Of a stretch of DNA of 64,000 bases, positions 25,201 through 34,454 are shown one piece after another (the first letter of the stretch is position 1; each line of letters opens with the position of its first letter). The DNA comes from Mesobacillus maritimus. GTDB taxonomy: Bacteria; Bacillota; Bacilli; Bacillales; Cytobacillaceae. The notes under the pieces are model-generated. The model made no database searches. It worked only from the letters and a program-made list of their open reading frames with translations, and was not told the origin of the DNA. Location of the stretch: NCBI RefSeq assembly GCF_023715205.1, contig NZ_JAMBNR010000011.1, positions 119,470 through 183,469 on the forward strand, written 5' to 3'. The position numbers and the translations under genes were made by a program.

Positions 25201-27159
25201 TTGAAAAGGTTTCTATGGGTTTTATTCAGTGCGTTGTTCTTGGGTGTCATTGGATATAGTGCTTTTCAATTTGTTGATTTTGACTATGCGTATACGCCAC
25301 CAGACGATAAGTTAATGGCTTATCAAGTGAATGAGCGCAATAGCTATGATCTCTGGGGGGAGCATATTACGGATCAACAAGCGAAAGAACTTGAAAAAAC
25401 GGAGGATGGTCGGGAAAAACTAAAAGCCGAAAACGGTGCCGTCAAAATCGATCAAGACCTTATTGACCTCGGGAGAAAAACATTCTATGAGGAGACGTTT
25501 GGGAATGAATACTTTTTTACCGATATAATGGGCGTTCTCGATGGACCTATTACGTTTGCAAATATATCCAAAGCGATCCTTGCCTTAAAGGGAGAAGGCA
25601 CGAACAATCTTCAAATTGAGCTAGCTGAGGATATCACTATTGGAAATAAAACGTATAAAAAAGGTGATAAAATCGATACCGGCCTCGATGTTGTGAAAGG
25701 AAGTCATGTTCCCCTTGGGATGCCGGTTTCGGTCGATGATGGGCGGGTTCGAATTGGAGTAAGTTGTGCGGCTTGTCATGCAACAGTCGACCCCGACACG
25801 AAAAAAATCATCGAGGGAGCTCCTAATCAAGATTTTAACGTTGGACTCATGTTGGCACTGGCAACCAATTCAACAGCGTTTTTCACCCATACCGATGTCG
25901 AAAATATAAAGGAATACATAGTGAACCATGATCGAACAATTGCCAATTCAAAAGGGAAACAAGAAGCTCTCCCTGATGCCGAGAAACTTGAAAAAAAGGT
26001 AGACGAAACGTTCGCAAACTGGCCGAAAGGAAGCGTCGATTCGACGATTGATTTAGTGGGCAACCCTGCACAAATTCCTGATTCCTTTACTTTACACGAT
26101 CATCCGTATGGTTGGACTGGGTTTGCGATGGCAGGTCCTTTTAAAGGATTAACGGTCTTTAGTCATAATGTCCATTCACAAAATACAGATTCTTTATCAC
26201 AAACCGGTATCAGTGAAGATTTACTTGGCATCGATAAGGAAGTCTATCTTGCGACTATTTTACAAAATGCAGCCAGCGAAGAATTCCGTTTTGCTCCGGA
26301 CAAAAACCAAAAGCCTTCCGAGTTTTTTAAAACAGTGGACCCAACTCCGAACTCAGTAGGAATAAATGAATCTGTAACAAATCCAGAATATCCGAAGGTT
26401 TCTTTGCTTGCACCAGATGGTGTGATTATCAACAGTCCTGGCTATAAATTTAGTATGCAAATGAACGGAGCGGCGGCTTTTCAAAATAGCATTCAGCCTC
26501 CTAAACCAAAGGAACAATATGACGGAAATACGGTGAAGGTGGGACGAAAAGTCTTTGAACGAGCAAATTGTATTTCTTGCCATGCTGGAAATGCTTTAAC
26601 AAATCATAAAATTATTCCTGTTCAAGAGATTAAAACGGAACCATCACGGGCCAAGGCGCATAAAAAAACGGAAATAATCTTTGGAGAACCTCTCTACTAT
26701 TCACCAGATACACCTGTGCCGCTGCCGAAAAATCCGAGAATCTTAAAAGTGCCAATAAAGAATCTGGATCCGGAACAAATCAAGCTTGCATATGCACATG
26801 GTGACTCACTTGGTGGATACAAAGTTCCTAGCATTATTGGTTTGTATTGGACAGCTCCATATCTCCATGATGGAGGAGTCGCTGTTGGTTCAGACCTTGA
26901 AACAGAGCTTGGTGTACCAGGAACACTGGCGAACAATAAACTGCCTGACCCAGCCAATAGTTTGCGAGCACTAGTAGATAAAACGCTACGAGCAAAAGTG
27001 ATTGAGGCAAACCAACAAGACACTGGGTTGAAACAGGTTCATATCACTGGAGAAGGGCATGAGTTTTGGGTGGATGAATCAACCGGCTTTACGAAAGAAG
27101 AACAAGACCAGTTAATTCAATATTTATTGTCGTTATCTACCATTGAAGATCGTGAATAG
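25201..27159 (+). CDS. Membrane-anchored diheme c-type cytochrome (BCCP/MauG/RoxA-like superfamily)
   Basis: 652 residues from TTG 25201 after AAGGTGAG. An N-terminal anchor (about 3-23) exports the protein. Heme sites CAACH at 189-193 and CISCH at 457-461. Downstream, GDSLGGYKVPSIIGLYWTAP and YLHDGGV (about 530-560) are typical of the second heme domain of diheme peroxidase-like cytochromes. Size and CxACH/CxSCH order recall the rubber oxygenase RoxA group, but I cannot tell oxygenase, peroxidase or electron carrier apart. It stands alone and would need the cytochrome c maturation system; CcdA- and ResA-like genes lie at 30-34 kb. Confidence 0.75.
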   Translation: MKRFLWVLFSALFLGVIGYSAFQFVDFDYAYTPPDDKLMAYQVNERNSYDLWGEHITDQQAKELEKTEDGREKLKAENGAVKIDQDLIDLGRKTFYEETFGNEYFFTDIMGVLDGPITFANISKAILALKGEGTNNLQIELAEDITIGNKTYKKGDKIDTGLDVVKGSHVPLGMPVSVDDGRVRIGVSCAACHATVDPDTKKIIEGAPNQDFNVGLMLALATNSTAFFTHTDVENIKEYIVNHDRTIANSKGKQEALPDAEKLEKKVDETFANWPKGSVDSTIDLVGNPAQIPDSFTLHDHPYGWTGFAMAGPFKGLTVFSHNVHSQNTDSLSQTGISEDLLGIDKEVYLATILQNAASEEFRFAPDKNQKPSEFFKTVDPTPNSVGINESVTNPEYPKVSLLAPDGVIINSPGYKFSMQMNGAAAFQNSIQPPKPKEQYDGNTVKVGRKVFERANCISCHAGNALTNHKIIPVQEIKTEPSRAKAHKKTEIIFGEPLYYSPDTPVPLPKNPRILKVPIKNLDPEQIKLAYAHGDSLGGYKVPSIIGLYWTAPYLHDGGVAVGSDLETELGVPGTLANNKLPDPANSLRALVDKTLRAKVIEANQQDTGLKQVHITGEGHEFWVDESTGFTKEEQDQLIQYLLSLSTIEDRE

Positions 27160-27204
27160 CACCCAGAAGAATCACGTGTGCAGCGTATAAAAAATCAATC
27201 AAAA

Positions 27205-27233
27205 AAAGACCAACTCTACTTGAGTTGGTCTAA
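27205..27233 (-). terminator. Bidirectional terminator
   Basis: AGACCAACTC and GAGTTGGTCT form a perfect 10-bp stem between two converging genes. The T run is strong on the minus strand (CBS gene) and weaker on the plus strand (cytochrome gene). Confidence 0.85.
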
Positions 27234-27237
27234 AAAT

Positions 27238-27714
27238 TTAATTCGCAATATCAACCTTTTCTAAAATCGATGTTTGGATTTTTCGAATCACATCTCCGCG
27301 GCTAATGACGCCAACAACATGCATATTCCGATTCACAACCGGCAATTTTTTGAAATGGTTTTGGGCAAAAATCGATACAGCTTTTTCCATGTCATCCTCT
27401 TCAGTAACACTAATGACTCCTCGTGTTTTCGCAATATTAATGATTTCCGTTTCGGCTAGTTTGTTTAAACGTTCGCCAAGATCTTCTCCTTCACCAAAAG
27501 CGGTAAAAATTAAATAATGATAAAAGCGAGGATCAATCGGTTTAATGGCCCTTAAAATATCTCCATCGGAAACCATGCCAATTAATTTCCCATCTTCACT
27601 GCAAATGGGTAGACCGCCAATCTTATTTTCCACCATTCGTTTCATAATCTCTGTGACACTATCATTCGGATGTCCTTTAATCACATCCGTAATCATAAAA
27701 TCTTTGACTTTCAT
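27238..27714 (-). CDS. CBS-domain pair protein
   Basis: 158 residues from ATG 27714, five bases after GAGGTGG; the GTG nine bases upstream overlaps that site. Two CBS motifs: VKDFMITDVIKGHPNDSVTE with GGLPICSEDGKLIGMVSDGD, and RGVISVTEEDDMEKAVSIFA with FKKLPVVNRNMHVVGVISRG. There is no other domain. Stand-alone CBS pairs bind adenine nucleotides in the cytoplasm and act on partners. The partner is not evident here. Confidence 0.85.
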   Translation of the reverse strand: MKVKDFMITDVIKGHPNDSVTEIMKRMVENKIGGLPICSEDGKLIGMVSDGDILRAIKPIDPRFYHYLIFTAFGEGEDLGERLNKLAETEIINIAKTRGVISVTEEDDMEKAVSIFAQNHFKKLPVVNRNMHVVGVISRGDVIRKIQTSILEKVDIAN

Positions 27715-27896
27715 GCAAACCACCTCGTTAATAGGCTGATAGAATTAAAAAGAAAAAGGCTACTAGAAATAAAGTCCTGTAGAGAAGTCCCACTAAAAAG
27801 TATTTCATTTTATCAGACTAAAGTCAATGGAAGAAGAACCCCGACGCCACTAAATAGCGTTTTCATTTTTGAAAAATAGAAAGTTTGCGAAAAAAA

Positions 27897-27925
27897 TGAA
27901 ATGAATCATTCCTGAACCTCGTTAT
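27897..27925 (+). promoter_or_regulatory. Possible ECF-sigma autoregulatory promoter
   Basis: TGAAAT, 17 bases, then CGTT resembles the TGAAAC-N16/17-CGT layout used by SigW-like ECF sigma factors. It lies about 50 bases before an ECF sigma gene, which usually drives its own transcription. Confidence 0.45.
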
Positions 27926-27973
27926 ACTAGATGAAGCGGAACAAGATAGGAACGGGAATGGTAGGAGGTACTT

Positions 27974-28543
27974 ATGGACGAAGAACGGCAGTGGATTTCT
28001 GCGGTATTAGCCGGAGACAAGCAGGCTTACGCGCACATCATTCATAAATATAAAAACCCACTTTATGCCACCATCTTGCGGATGACGAAAAACCAACAAG
28101 ATGCACATGATTTGGTTCAAGAAGCATTTATCAAAATTTATCATCAGTTAGGAAAATATGATGGGAAGGGATCGTTTTCGAGCTGGATTTATCGGGTGGC
28201 AATCAACCATTGTATGGATGAATTTCGAAAGAAACGCTATAAAATGAAAGTGGTTGAAGTCAGAGACGATCACATGGTGGATGCCCATCATCCAGAAGTG
28301 ATTTTCTTAAAAAAAGAAAAAAGTCGTCAGTTGGAAAAATTAATTGAGACACTTCCAGAAGAGGATCGACTCATCCTGCTTCTTCGCTATGTGAACGAGC
28401 GGAGTTATGAAGAAATTAGCACACTAGTCAATCTTCCGCTCTCAAGTGTTCGAAACAAGCTTCATCGAGCAAAGAAAAAATTGCGAGAAACAGTCAACCG
28501 AGATGAAGGAGGTTACTTTCATGAAATGTCCAACAACCAATAA
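27974..28543 (+). CDS. ECF-type RNA polymerase sigma factor
   Basis: 189 residues. Region 2 (about 22-92) includes DAHDLVQEAFIKIYHQLGKY and SFSSWIYRVAINHCMDEFRK. Region 4 (about 118-175) includes LPEEDRLILLLRYVNERSYE and VRNKLHRAKKKLRE. It directs RNA polymerase to envelope- or stress-type promoters. The next gene, overlapping its end by 23 bases, encodes a zinc-finger anti-sigma factor. Confidence 0.9.
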   Translation: MDEERQWISAVLAGDKQAYAHIIHKYKNPLYATILRMTKNQQDAHDLVQEAFIKIYHQLGKYDGKGSFSSWIYRVAINHCMDEFRKKRYKMKVVEVRDDHMVDAHHPEVIFLKKEKSRQLEKLIETLPEEDRLILLLRYVNERSYEEISTLVNLPLSSVRNKLHRAKKKLRETVNRDEGGYFHEMSNNQ

Positions 28544-30146
28544 ATTAGCAGAGTGGTTTGATCAATTTTTACCAGAAAAAGAACATGCTGAGATCAAGGC
28601 TCATATTGAACAATGTCAGGCTTGTAGTCAAGTCATCGCCTCTCTTCAAGACGAACAAGCTTTTCTTAAAGAAACGTTAGAAACGCCTATGTTACCCGAC
28701 ACTTTTGCTGACGAGATTTTGACTCAGCTCGCACCCTATGAATCAAAGAAACCGAATAAGAAGAAAATTTGGAGGAAAGTGATGCTTCCGGCAGCGGCTG
28801 CCGTTTTAGCTTTAGGAATAACATCCACCTTGCATCCTAGTTTTGCTCAGTGGATTGGTGGCTTTTTTTCCACTGAACAAGTTGATGAAGGCTTGCGGAT
28901 GGCATCGGAGGCAGGACTGGCCGAACGAGTCAATCAAGAAGTGACCGATAGCGGGCTTACTCTGAGGGTGGAAGACGTGTTGGCGGACTCGACGAGGGTC
29001 GCTTTATCGTATCAAATTGTAAATGAAAACGGAAAAATACTCGATTCCTATCTAGAATTGGATGAACAAAAGAATTTTATTAGAGCTTATGATCAAGACG
29101 GGAATCAAATCGAGGGTATGGGGATGGGCTGGTCTGATGGCTCTGAGTATGGACTTATCGAATTTTCTCTACGCGAGATTCCTGCTGAAAAGCTAGAAAG
29201 GCTAACAATTCAGTTTAAGTTACAAGAATTAAACGGGAGGAAAGGAAACTGGGAGTTAGAACTTCCGGTGGATTTAACAGAGAGTAAGAAAATGACGACT
29301 ACCCTCACGCTTCATAATCAAAAAACAAGCAGTCATGGTGTAGAAGTACATCTGAAGGAAGTGCAATATGCCACTTCTTCAAATGAAATCCGCTATAGCA
29401 CGGATTTTACAGAGACCCAGCGGAAACAGGTTGAAGCCCAAATCCAAAATCTTGAAAAAGACTTCGGTGAGGAGAAGGTCCATACGTTCAGTAACTATGG
29501 AACCGCAATTCAATATCATATTGAAAATGAAGCAGGCGAAACGTTGTATCAACATAATGCTTTCGTTAATCAAGGTCATCCAAGTGACCTAGGCTTGTTG
29601 CAGGGAACAGGTCGAGATATGGAACAACTCGGTCATATGGAGTGGAATGAATCATTTGTTCCACAAGAAGAAGAAGAGCAGTTGACCTTTGTCTTAGATG
29701 GAGTGATTAAGACTCTTCCATCGGACTTCTCAATTAAAATCAAACCAAAGGAATTGAAGCGTGACCCGTTAACCTTCGAACATAAAGGCAATTATCTAAC
29801 TATCAAAAAAGCGAAAACAGAAAAAAAATACAGCTTAAGAAAAGCGCTGATTCCGATTCAAAGCGAAACCATTTTTAAAATTGAAATGGAAGGCGGGAAG
29901 GAAGTTCCGTCTGTAGATTTAGGTTCTTGGGTAGTAGTAGATGATAAAGGAGAAGTGTATCAGGCCTACCATAGCGGTTCGATTCTTGATGAGAAAGATG
30001 AGCACGGTCGGTTTAAGACAACAACAGAATTGACGATTTACGGAATGGAAGAAACGCCTGATGAACTCACGTTACATTTATTATCAGAGACTCACTATGA
30101 AAGTTTGGCTGAACCTTGGGAAGTACCGTTAGAAGAAAATGAATAA
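28521..30146 (+). CDS. Membrane anti-sigma factor with DUF4179-like outer domain
   Basis: 541 residues from ATG 28521, eight bases after AAGGAGG. The zinc-binding anti-sigma motif HX3CX2C is His28, Cys32, Cys35. One membrane helix (about 88-107, LPAAAAVLALGITST) leads to an unusually large outer part of about 430 residues, mostly beta-rich, which resembles the DUF4179/DUF5643 type of sensor. It would hold the upstream sigma factor at the membrane until the outer domain senses a signal. It overlaps the sigma gene, so the two are coupled. Confidence 0.83.
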   Translation: MKCPTTNKLAEWFDQFLPEKEHAEIKAHIEQCQACSQVIASLQDEQAFLKETLETPMLPDTFADEILTQLAPYESKKPNKKKIWRKVMLPAAAAVLALGITSTLHPSFAQWIGGFFSTEQVDEGLRMASEAGLAERVNQEVTDSGLTLRVEDVLADSTRVALSYQIVNENGKILDSYLELDEQKNFIRAYDQDGNQIEGMGMGWSDGSEYGLIEFSLREIPAEKLERLTIQFKLQELNGRKGNWELELPVDLTESKKMTTTLTLHNQKTSSHGVEVHLKEVQYATSSNEIRYSTDFTETQRKQVEAQIQNLEKDFGEEKVHTFSNYGTAIQYHIENEAGETLYQHNAFVNQGHPSDLGLLQGTGRDMEQLGHMEWNESFVPQEEEEQLTFVLDGVIKTLPSDFSIKIKPKELKRDPLTFEHKGNYLTIKKAKTEKKYSLRKALIPIQSETIFKIEMEGGKEVPSVDLGSWVVVDDKGEVYQAYHSGSILDEKDEHGRFKTTTELTIYGMEETPDELTLHLLSETHYESLAEPWEVPLEENE

Positions 30147-30156
30147 GAGAATGAGA

Positions 30157-30201
30157 AAAAGCTTGGGTAGGGTACCGACCGGTACTGAACCCAAGCTTTT
30201 C
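30157..30201. terminator. Bidirectional terminator between converging genes
   Basis: AAAAGCTTGGGT and ACCCAAGCTTTT pair, with a second inner stem GGTACC/GGTACT. A/T runs on both sides serve the anti-sigma gene and the ResA-like gene. Confidence 0.85.
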
Positions 30202-30205
30202 CTGT

Positions 30206-30826
30206 TTAATCCATCGCGGAAGTCAAATCTTCCATCATCTTTTCATCCATTGGACCAACAATTTTTTTCCTGATGATTCCTTTCGAATCAATCATATAGC
30301 TCGTTGGGATGGTAAAAGCTTGATACTGCATGCCCACTGTCCCTTTTTCATCCAATGGGATATCAAACGTAAGACCATATTCTTCGGCAAAATCCTCAAT
30401 CGCACTCATGCCGTTATCCATGTTCGTTAAATTTACTGCCACAATTTCGATTCCGTTATCCTTATTCTTTTCATAGAAATTTTGCATATGCGGCATCTCT
30501 GCCTTACATGGCGGGCACCAAGTAGCCCATAAATTTAAGATTACTTTCTTTCCTTGATAATCAGATAGTTTCACATATTCCCCGTCCAAATTCTTAAGCG
30601 TAAAATCAGGTGCGGGGTTCCCTTCTTTCACTTCATTCAGGTCTACACCTGGAATCGACTCTTCCTCGTCAACAACTTCTTCATTCTTTTCCGCAGATGT
30701 AGACTCAGAGACGGGGGCCTGCTGGTCTTTCTGTTCACTTGTCGTCTGATTGGCGTTCCATAAGTTCACGCCAACAATCCCGACAGCAAGTACAAGAATC
30801 GCTATCGATAATAAATTTTTTTTCAC
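30206..30826 (-). CDS. ResA/TlpA-like thiol-disulfide oxidoreductase
   Basis: 206 residues from GTG 30826, nine bases after AAGGAGG; the longer frame has no support. N-terminal membrane anchor (about 5-23), acidic linker, then a thioredoxin fold with active site WATWCPPCKAEMPHM (Cys104, Cys107) and the cis-Pro region AFTIPTSYMID. ResA-type proteins reduce apocytochrome c haem-binding cysteines outside the membrane, fed by CcdA. Its start overlaps the stop of the upstream gene (GTGA). CcdA is encoded at the other end of this operon. Confidence 0.85.
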   Translation of the reverse strand: MKKNLLSIAILVLAVGIVGVNLWNANQTTSEQKDQQAPVSESTSAEKNEEVVDEEESIPGVDLNEVKEGNPAPDFTLKNLDGEYVKLSDYQGKKVILNLWATWCPPCKAEMPHMQNFYEKNKDNGIEIVAVNLTNMDNGMSAIEDFAEEYGLTFDIPLDEKGTVGMQYQAFTIPTSYMIDSKGIIRKKIVGPMDEKMMEDLTSAMD

Positions 30827-31449
30827 GAACGCGTTCCTCCTTGTTTCGTTTGAGTATTTAGGTAATACGCAGTAGCACCTAACCATAGAATCGTAAGCGG
30901 TCCGATGGTAAGGATAGAAATCGAAAAACTTAAAATCAGAATTTCAACCATTAGAAAGAGTAGTAAAAACTCGGTAGGTAATCGTTCCTGTTTGCTTTTT
31001 TTACGAACTTGAAGAAATGCTAGTAAACTCACGAAAATCATAATGTGCAAAATAGCCTGCATCCATTGCTGGTTTAAAAGATGAATGGTCACTTCATAGA
31101 GAATGATGAAAAATAGAACCAATTGACTGGCTTGTTTATAAATAGAAGGATGTTTCTTCCCAGCTAAAAAGATGAAATAGATGGACAACAAAGCCAATGC
31201 TAAGAAATGTCCATATGTCCCGCCATTGAAATAAACAATGGAAAGAGGCATATCCAAGAATAACAAAAAGTTAAATAGAATATAGCTTAATTTCCACGTT
31301 AGAAAGTAAAGGAAGAACCCATTCCAATACCATTCTCCTACTTTTTCTCCTGATTGAATACGATGCAACCATGAAGATGCAAATAAAGCAATAAGAACGG
31401 CAAGCCAAATAGCAGGTAGGGATAGGCTTCCGATTTGAAAATAATGCAC
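30823..31449 (-). CDS. Polytopic membrane protein of a thiol-redox operon
   Basis: 208 residues with about six membrane segments and little else. The first segment (FQIGSLSLPAIWLAVLIAL) and the GGTYGHFLALALL segment faintly recall the N-terminal part of prolipoprotein diacylglyceryl transferase, but the catalytic region is missing. GTG start shares a base with the OsmC stop (TAGTG). Position between OsmC and the ResA-like gene suggests a role in outer thiol chemistry or cytochrome assembly. Function unknown. Confidence 0.6.
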   Translation of the reverse strand: MHYFQIGSLSLPAIWLAVLIALFASSWLHRIQSGEKVGEWYWNGFFLYFLTWKLSYILFNFLLFLDMPLSIVYFNGGTYGHFLALALLSIYFIFLAGKKHPSIYKQASQLVLFFIILYEVTIHLLNQQWMQAILHIMIFVSLLAFLQVRKKSKQERLPTEFLLLFLMVEILILSFSISILTIGPLTILWLGATAYYLNTQTKQGGTRS

Positions 31450-31847
31450 TAATTATCACCTGATAAGATAGATTGTATTTGGAAATGAATCTCAATCGAT
31501 TGAATCACAGACTGAATCATTCCACAATTTTTCAATACTAAATTGGCCAGCTTTTCCGCTTGTTCAGCTGGAATCGATTCTTCCGTATAGACTTTCGCTG
31601 TAAACATTAGCTTTTCAATTCGGTTCGCCTGGTCAGGATTTCGAACATAATCTACGTCAAGTTCAAGCCGACCGTAAGGAATGCGCTTCTTTGTTAAAAT
31701 ATTTCGCAGCAAAGTCCCGCTGCAACCAGCTAATGAAGATACAAATAGCTCAAAAGGTCGATAGCCTTTCGTGTCGTCGGGGGAAATTTGAATGGCCCCA
31801 TATCCCAATTCAGCATTAATCTGTTCATTTTCAATTGTGTATTTCAT
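31449..31847 (-). CDS. OsmC/Ohr-family protein
   Basis: 132 residues from ATG 31847 (a GTG two codons earlier is possible). GYRPFELFVSSLAGCSGTLL carries the first family Cys, and LVLKNCGMIQSVIQSIEI carries the second. This is the thiol pair used by OsmC/Ohr proteins to reduce organic hydroperoxides or to bind reactive sulfur species. Cytosolic. It sits in an operon with CcdA, a two-component pair and a ResA-like protein. Confidence 0.82.
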   Translation of the reverse strand: MKYTIENEQINAELGYGAIQISPDDTKGYRPFELFVSSLAGCSGTLLRNILTKKRIPYGRLELDVDYVRNPDQANRIEKLMFTAKVYTEESIPAEQAEKLANLVLKNCGMIQSVIQSIEIHFQIQSILSGDN

Positions 31848-31897
31848 TTTCACACCTCATTTCAGGTTCATTATGATGGCGAACTGTTAAGGAATGA

Positions 31898-32971
31898 TTA
31901 AAATTCAGCGTTATTTGTAAGAATAGGGAGTTCAACCCAGAAAGTATGATGGGTGCCGTCTGTTGTTAGTCCAATCTTGCCCTGATGAGCATGAATGATG
32001 CTTTTGGCGATTGCAAGGCCAAGGCCTGCTCCTTCTGCTTTTGTGCTCCGTGATTCTTCCAACCGATAAAAGCGTTCGAAAATCTTCTCCTTTTTATCAG
32101 GATTGATTCTTTGCCCAGTATGGCTCAACTCGATATGGTAAATGTCTTGTACCTTTTGTCCTCTAATGCTCAAACTACTTCCAACGTTATAGTCAAGGAT
32201 ATTTTGTAAAAGGTTCGAAAATACTTGTTTCAGTCCATCTTGATTTGCTGAGATCGTGGCTTCATCCAAGGCAATCTGTTTGTCCGCAAATTGTTCCGTT
32301 AATTTTAGTTGAAAAGCTGTCACCGTATCGTTTAGTAACTGGTCGATTTTAACAGGTTCGTATTCTTTTTCTAAAAAAGACTGGCCATTGCTCCAAGAAT
32401 TTAGTTCGGTAATCAATTCAACAATTCGCGTGATTCGGCGAGATTCCTCGAGCAAAGACCCAAACAATTCAGGATCCCCTTCAATCACTTGATTCTGGAG
32501 CGCCTCTAAATAGCCATTAATATTTGTCAATGGAGTTCGCAATTCATGAGCAATATCGCGAAGCATCTCGTCTCTTTGTTCCTGAACAGATTTAAGCGTT
32601 TCGGACATGCTATTAAAGTTTTCGACGAGCTCCTGAAGTTCTCCAGATGTTTTTACAGACACTTTCGTTGGAGGTTTGCCTTCTTTCATTTCTTTTGCGG
32701 CAACCGATAAGGTACGAATGGGTCCAATCATTCTTTTAACCGTTAAAAAGTGGAATAACCCTGCAATCATAAACGCAAGGACACCAACCTTCCAAAGAAA
32801 CCCATTTAATAGATCTACCAATTCTTGGCCGACGACTTGTTCAGAATTGACTAAATAACAGGCATAATCTTTCACCGAAAAGCCAGCTAATAAGATGACG
32901 AAGAGGATGACAAGGCTATTAACAGCAACCAACTTTGATAATAGGTTTGACAGGGTTTTAAACAGCGACAA
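31898..32971 (-). CDS. Sensor histidine kinase
   Basis: 357 residues. Membrane helices about 14-32 and 60-78 enclose a short outer loop of some 28 residues, so the signal may be sensed within the membrane. HAMP about 79-130, phosphoacceptor H142 in IAHELRTPLTNINGY, ATP-binding G-box GAGLGLAIAKSII near the C-terminus. Its start overlaps the response regulator by 14 bases. Confidence 0.9.
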   Translation of the reverse strand: MSLFKTLSNLLSKLVAVNSLVILFVILLAGFSVKDYACYLVNSEQVVGQELVDLLNGFLWKVGVLAFMIAGLFHFLTVKRMIGPIRTLSVAAKEMKEGKPPTKVSVKTSGELQELVENFNSMSETLKSVQEQRDEMLRDIAHELRTPLTNINGYLEALQNQVIEGDPELFGSLLEESRRITRIVELITELNSWSNGQSFLEKEYEPVKIDQLLNDTVTAFQLKLTEQFADKQIALDEATISANQDGLKQVFSNLLQNILDYNVGSSLSIRGQKVQDIYHIELSHTGQRINPDKKEKIFERFYRLEESRSTKAEGAGLGLAIAKSIIHAHQGKIGLTTDGTHHTFWVELPILTNNAEF

Positions 32972-33656
32972 ACTTATACCCCATTCCTCTAACTGTTTGA
33001 ATATAATCCTTCGTAGTCTTTTGTTTTAACTTCTCTCTCAAATGTTTAATATGGACATCAATCGTTCGGTCGGAGACACTCTTTTCATTGTTTTCATATA
33101 TAGAGCTAAGAATCTGTTGCCTCGATAAAACTTGATTGGGATGCTGCATAAAGGTATGTAAGAGCTTAAATTCAAAGTGTGTCAATTCAAGCAGATCGCC
33201 ATTTAGCCATGCTTCTGCTTTTACCGGTTTAATCGTCAAACCGGTAAAACTTAATTTTCCACAGCGACTGGCGGTTCTTCTTAGAACCGCTTCGATTCTT
33301 ACCATCAATTCCGCAGGGCTGAATGGTTTGACGACATAGTCATCTGCACCTAATTTAAATCCTTGAATGCGGTCTTTTTCCGATACTTTGGCGGTGAGCA
33401 TAATAATCGGCATCATATTTTGTAAATCTTCCCGTACCCATCTGCATATTTCTTCGCCACTGACTTTTGGCAGCATTAGATCAAGGATTAAGATGCATGG
33501 ATCATACTGTTGAATTTTTTCCTTCGCTTCCAACCCATTTTCAGCCTCTAATACTTCATAGCCTTCCTTCGTCAGATAAATTCTTAACAATTGTCTAATT
33601 TTAGGGTCATCTTCTACCACTAAAACCGATTTTCCAATCAGGCCACTTTGACTCAC
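32958..33656 (-). CDS. OmpR-family response regulator
   Basis: 232 residues. Receiver domain about 9-122: acidic pocket VVEDD, phosphoacceptor Asp59 in ILILDLMLPK, and VVKPFSPAELMVRIEA with the conserved Lys. The OmpR/PhoB winged helix lies about 135-230, with VSDRTIDVHIKHLREKLKQ as recognition region. It is co-transcribed with the kinase and probably controls this operon. Confidence 0.92.
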   Translation of the reverse strand: MSQSGLIGKSVLVVEDDPKIRQLLRIYLTKEGYEVLEAENGLEAKEKIQQYDPCILILDLMLPKVSGEEICRWVREDLQNMMPIIMLTAKVSEKDRIQGFKLGADDYVVKPFSPAELMVRIEAVLRRTASRCGKLSFTGLTIKPVKAEAWLNGDLLELTHFEFKLLHTFMQHPNQVLSRQQILSSIYENNEKSVSDRTIDVHIKHLREKLKQKTTKDYIQTVRGMGYKFVAV

Positions 33657-33671
33657 GCTTGCTCCTCCTAA

Positions 33672-34385
33672 CTAGAATTCAAATAAGCTAAATGCAGACA
33701 GCCAAGCGCTGATTTTTTGCATTTGTCCGCTCAATACGAGAAAACCGAGCCCAACCATAATCATTCCATTAACAACCGCAAGTTTGCCTAAATAAGTGTT
33801 TATTTTTCGCAGAGTTTTTAACGAATACGAGATCACTACGGAAATGATCAAAAATGGAATGGCCATTCCAATGGAATAAGCACCTAACAAAAATATACCA
33901 TGCGACAATGTTTCGGATGAGCTGGCTAGCAATAAGATCGATGATAGGGCAAGTCCAACGCATGGGGACCAACCAGTTGCAAACGCCATCCCGAGTAAAA
34001 TGGAGCTAAAGATATTTTTAGGTTTTTGTTCGGACTGCACTCTTTTTTCTTTCATTAATAATTTGAATTTTAACAGTCCTGCCATCTGTAAGCCAAAGAT
34101 AATGATAAGGATTCCGGCAATCTGCATAATCAGAACACGATACTGCGCCAAAACTTGGCCGACGAAACTAGCGGAAGCTCCTAATGCAATAAAAATTAAA
34201 CTAAAACCAATAATAAAACCGATTGATCGGGAATATAGGGTGGTTCGATTTACATGCAATTTCGAGTCCTCAATCTTTCCACCTGTTAAATGGGTAATAT
34301 AAGCGGGCAAGAGGGGAAAAACGCAAGGGGAGAAAAACGATAAAACCCCTCCTGCTAAAGCAAAAAATAGTCCAATGTCATTCAT
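33672..34385 (-). CDS. ccdA: Cytochrome c biogenesis protein CcdA
   Basis: 237 residues from ATG 34385, nine bases after AAAGGAG. Six membrane helices. The redox Cys pair sits in LSFFSPCVFPLLPAYI and in ATGWSPCVGLALSSI. CcdA moves reducing equivalents from cytosolic thioredoxin to ResA-type proteins outside the membrane. First gene of the minus-strand operon ccdA, regulator, kinase, OsmC, membrane protein, ResA-like. Confidence 0.92.
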   Translation of the reverse strand: MNDIGLFFALAGGVLSFFSPCVFPLLPAYITHLTGGKIEDSKLHVNRTTLYSRSIGFIIGFSLIFIALGASASFVGQVLAQYRVLIMQIAGILIIIFGLQMAGLLKFKLLMKEKRVQSEQKPKNIFSSILLGMAFATGWSPCVGLALSSILLLASSSETLSHGIFLLGAYSIGMAIPFLIISVVISYSLKTLRKINTYLGKLAVVNGMIMVGLGFLVLSGQMQKISAWLSAFSLFEF

Positions 34386-34454
34386 ACACACGCACTCCTT
34401 TCATGTTCATTATTGAGGGGGATTGTTAAAGTTTGATTAAAAGGAGGAAAAAAC

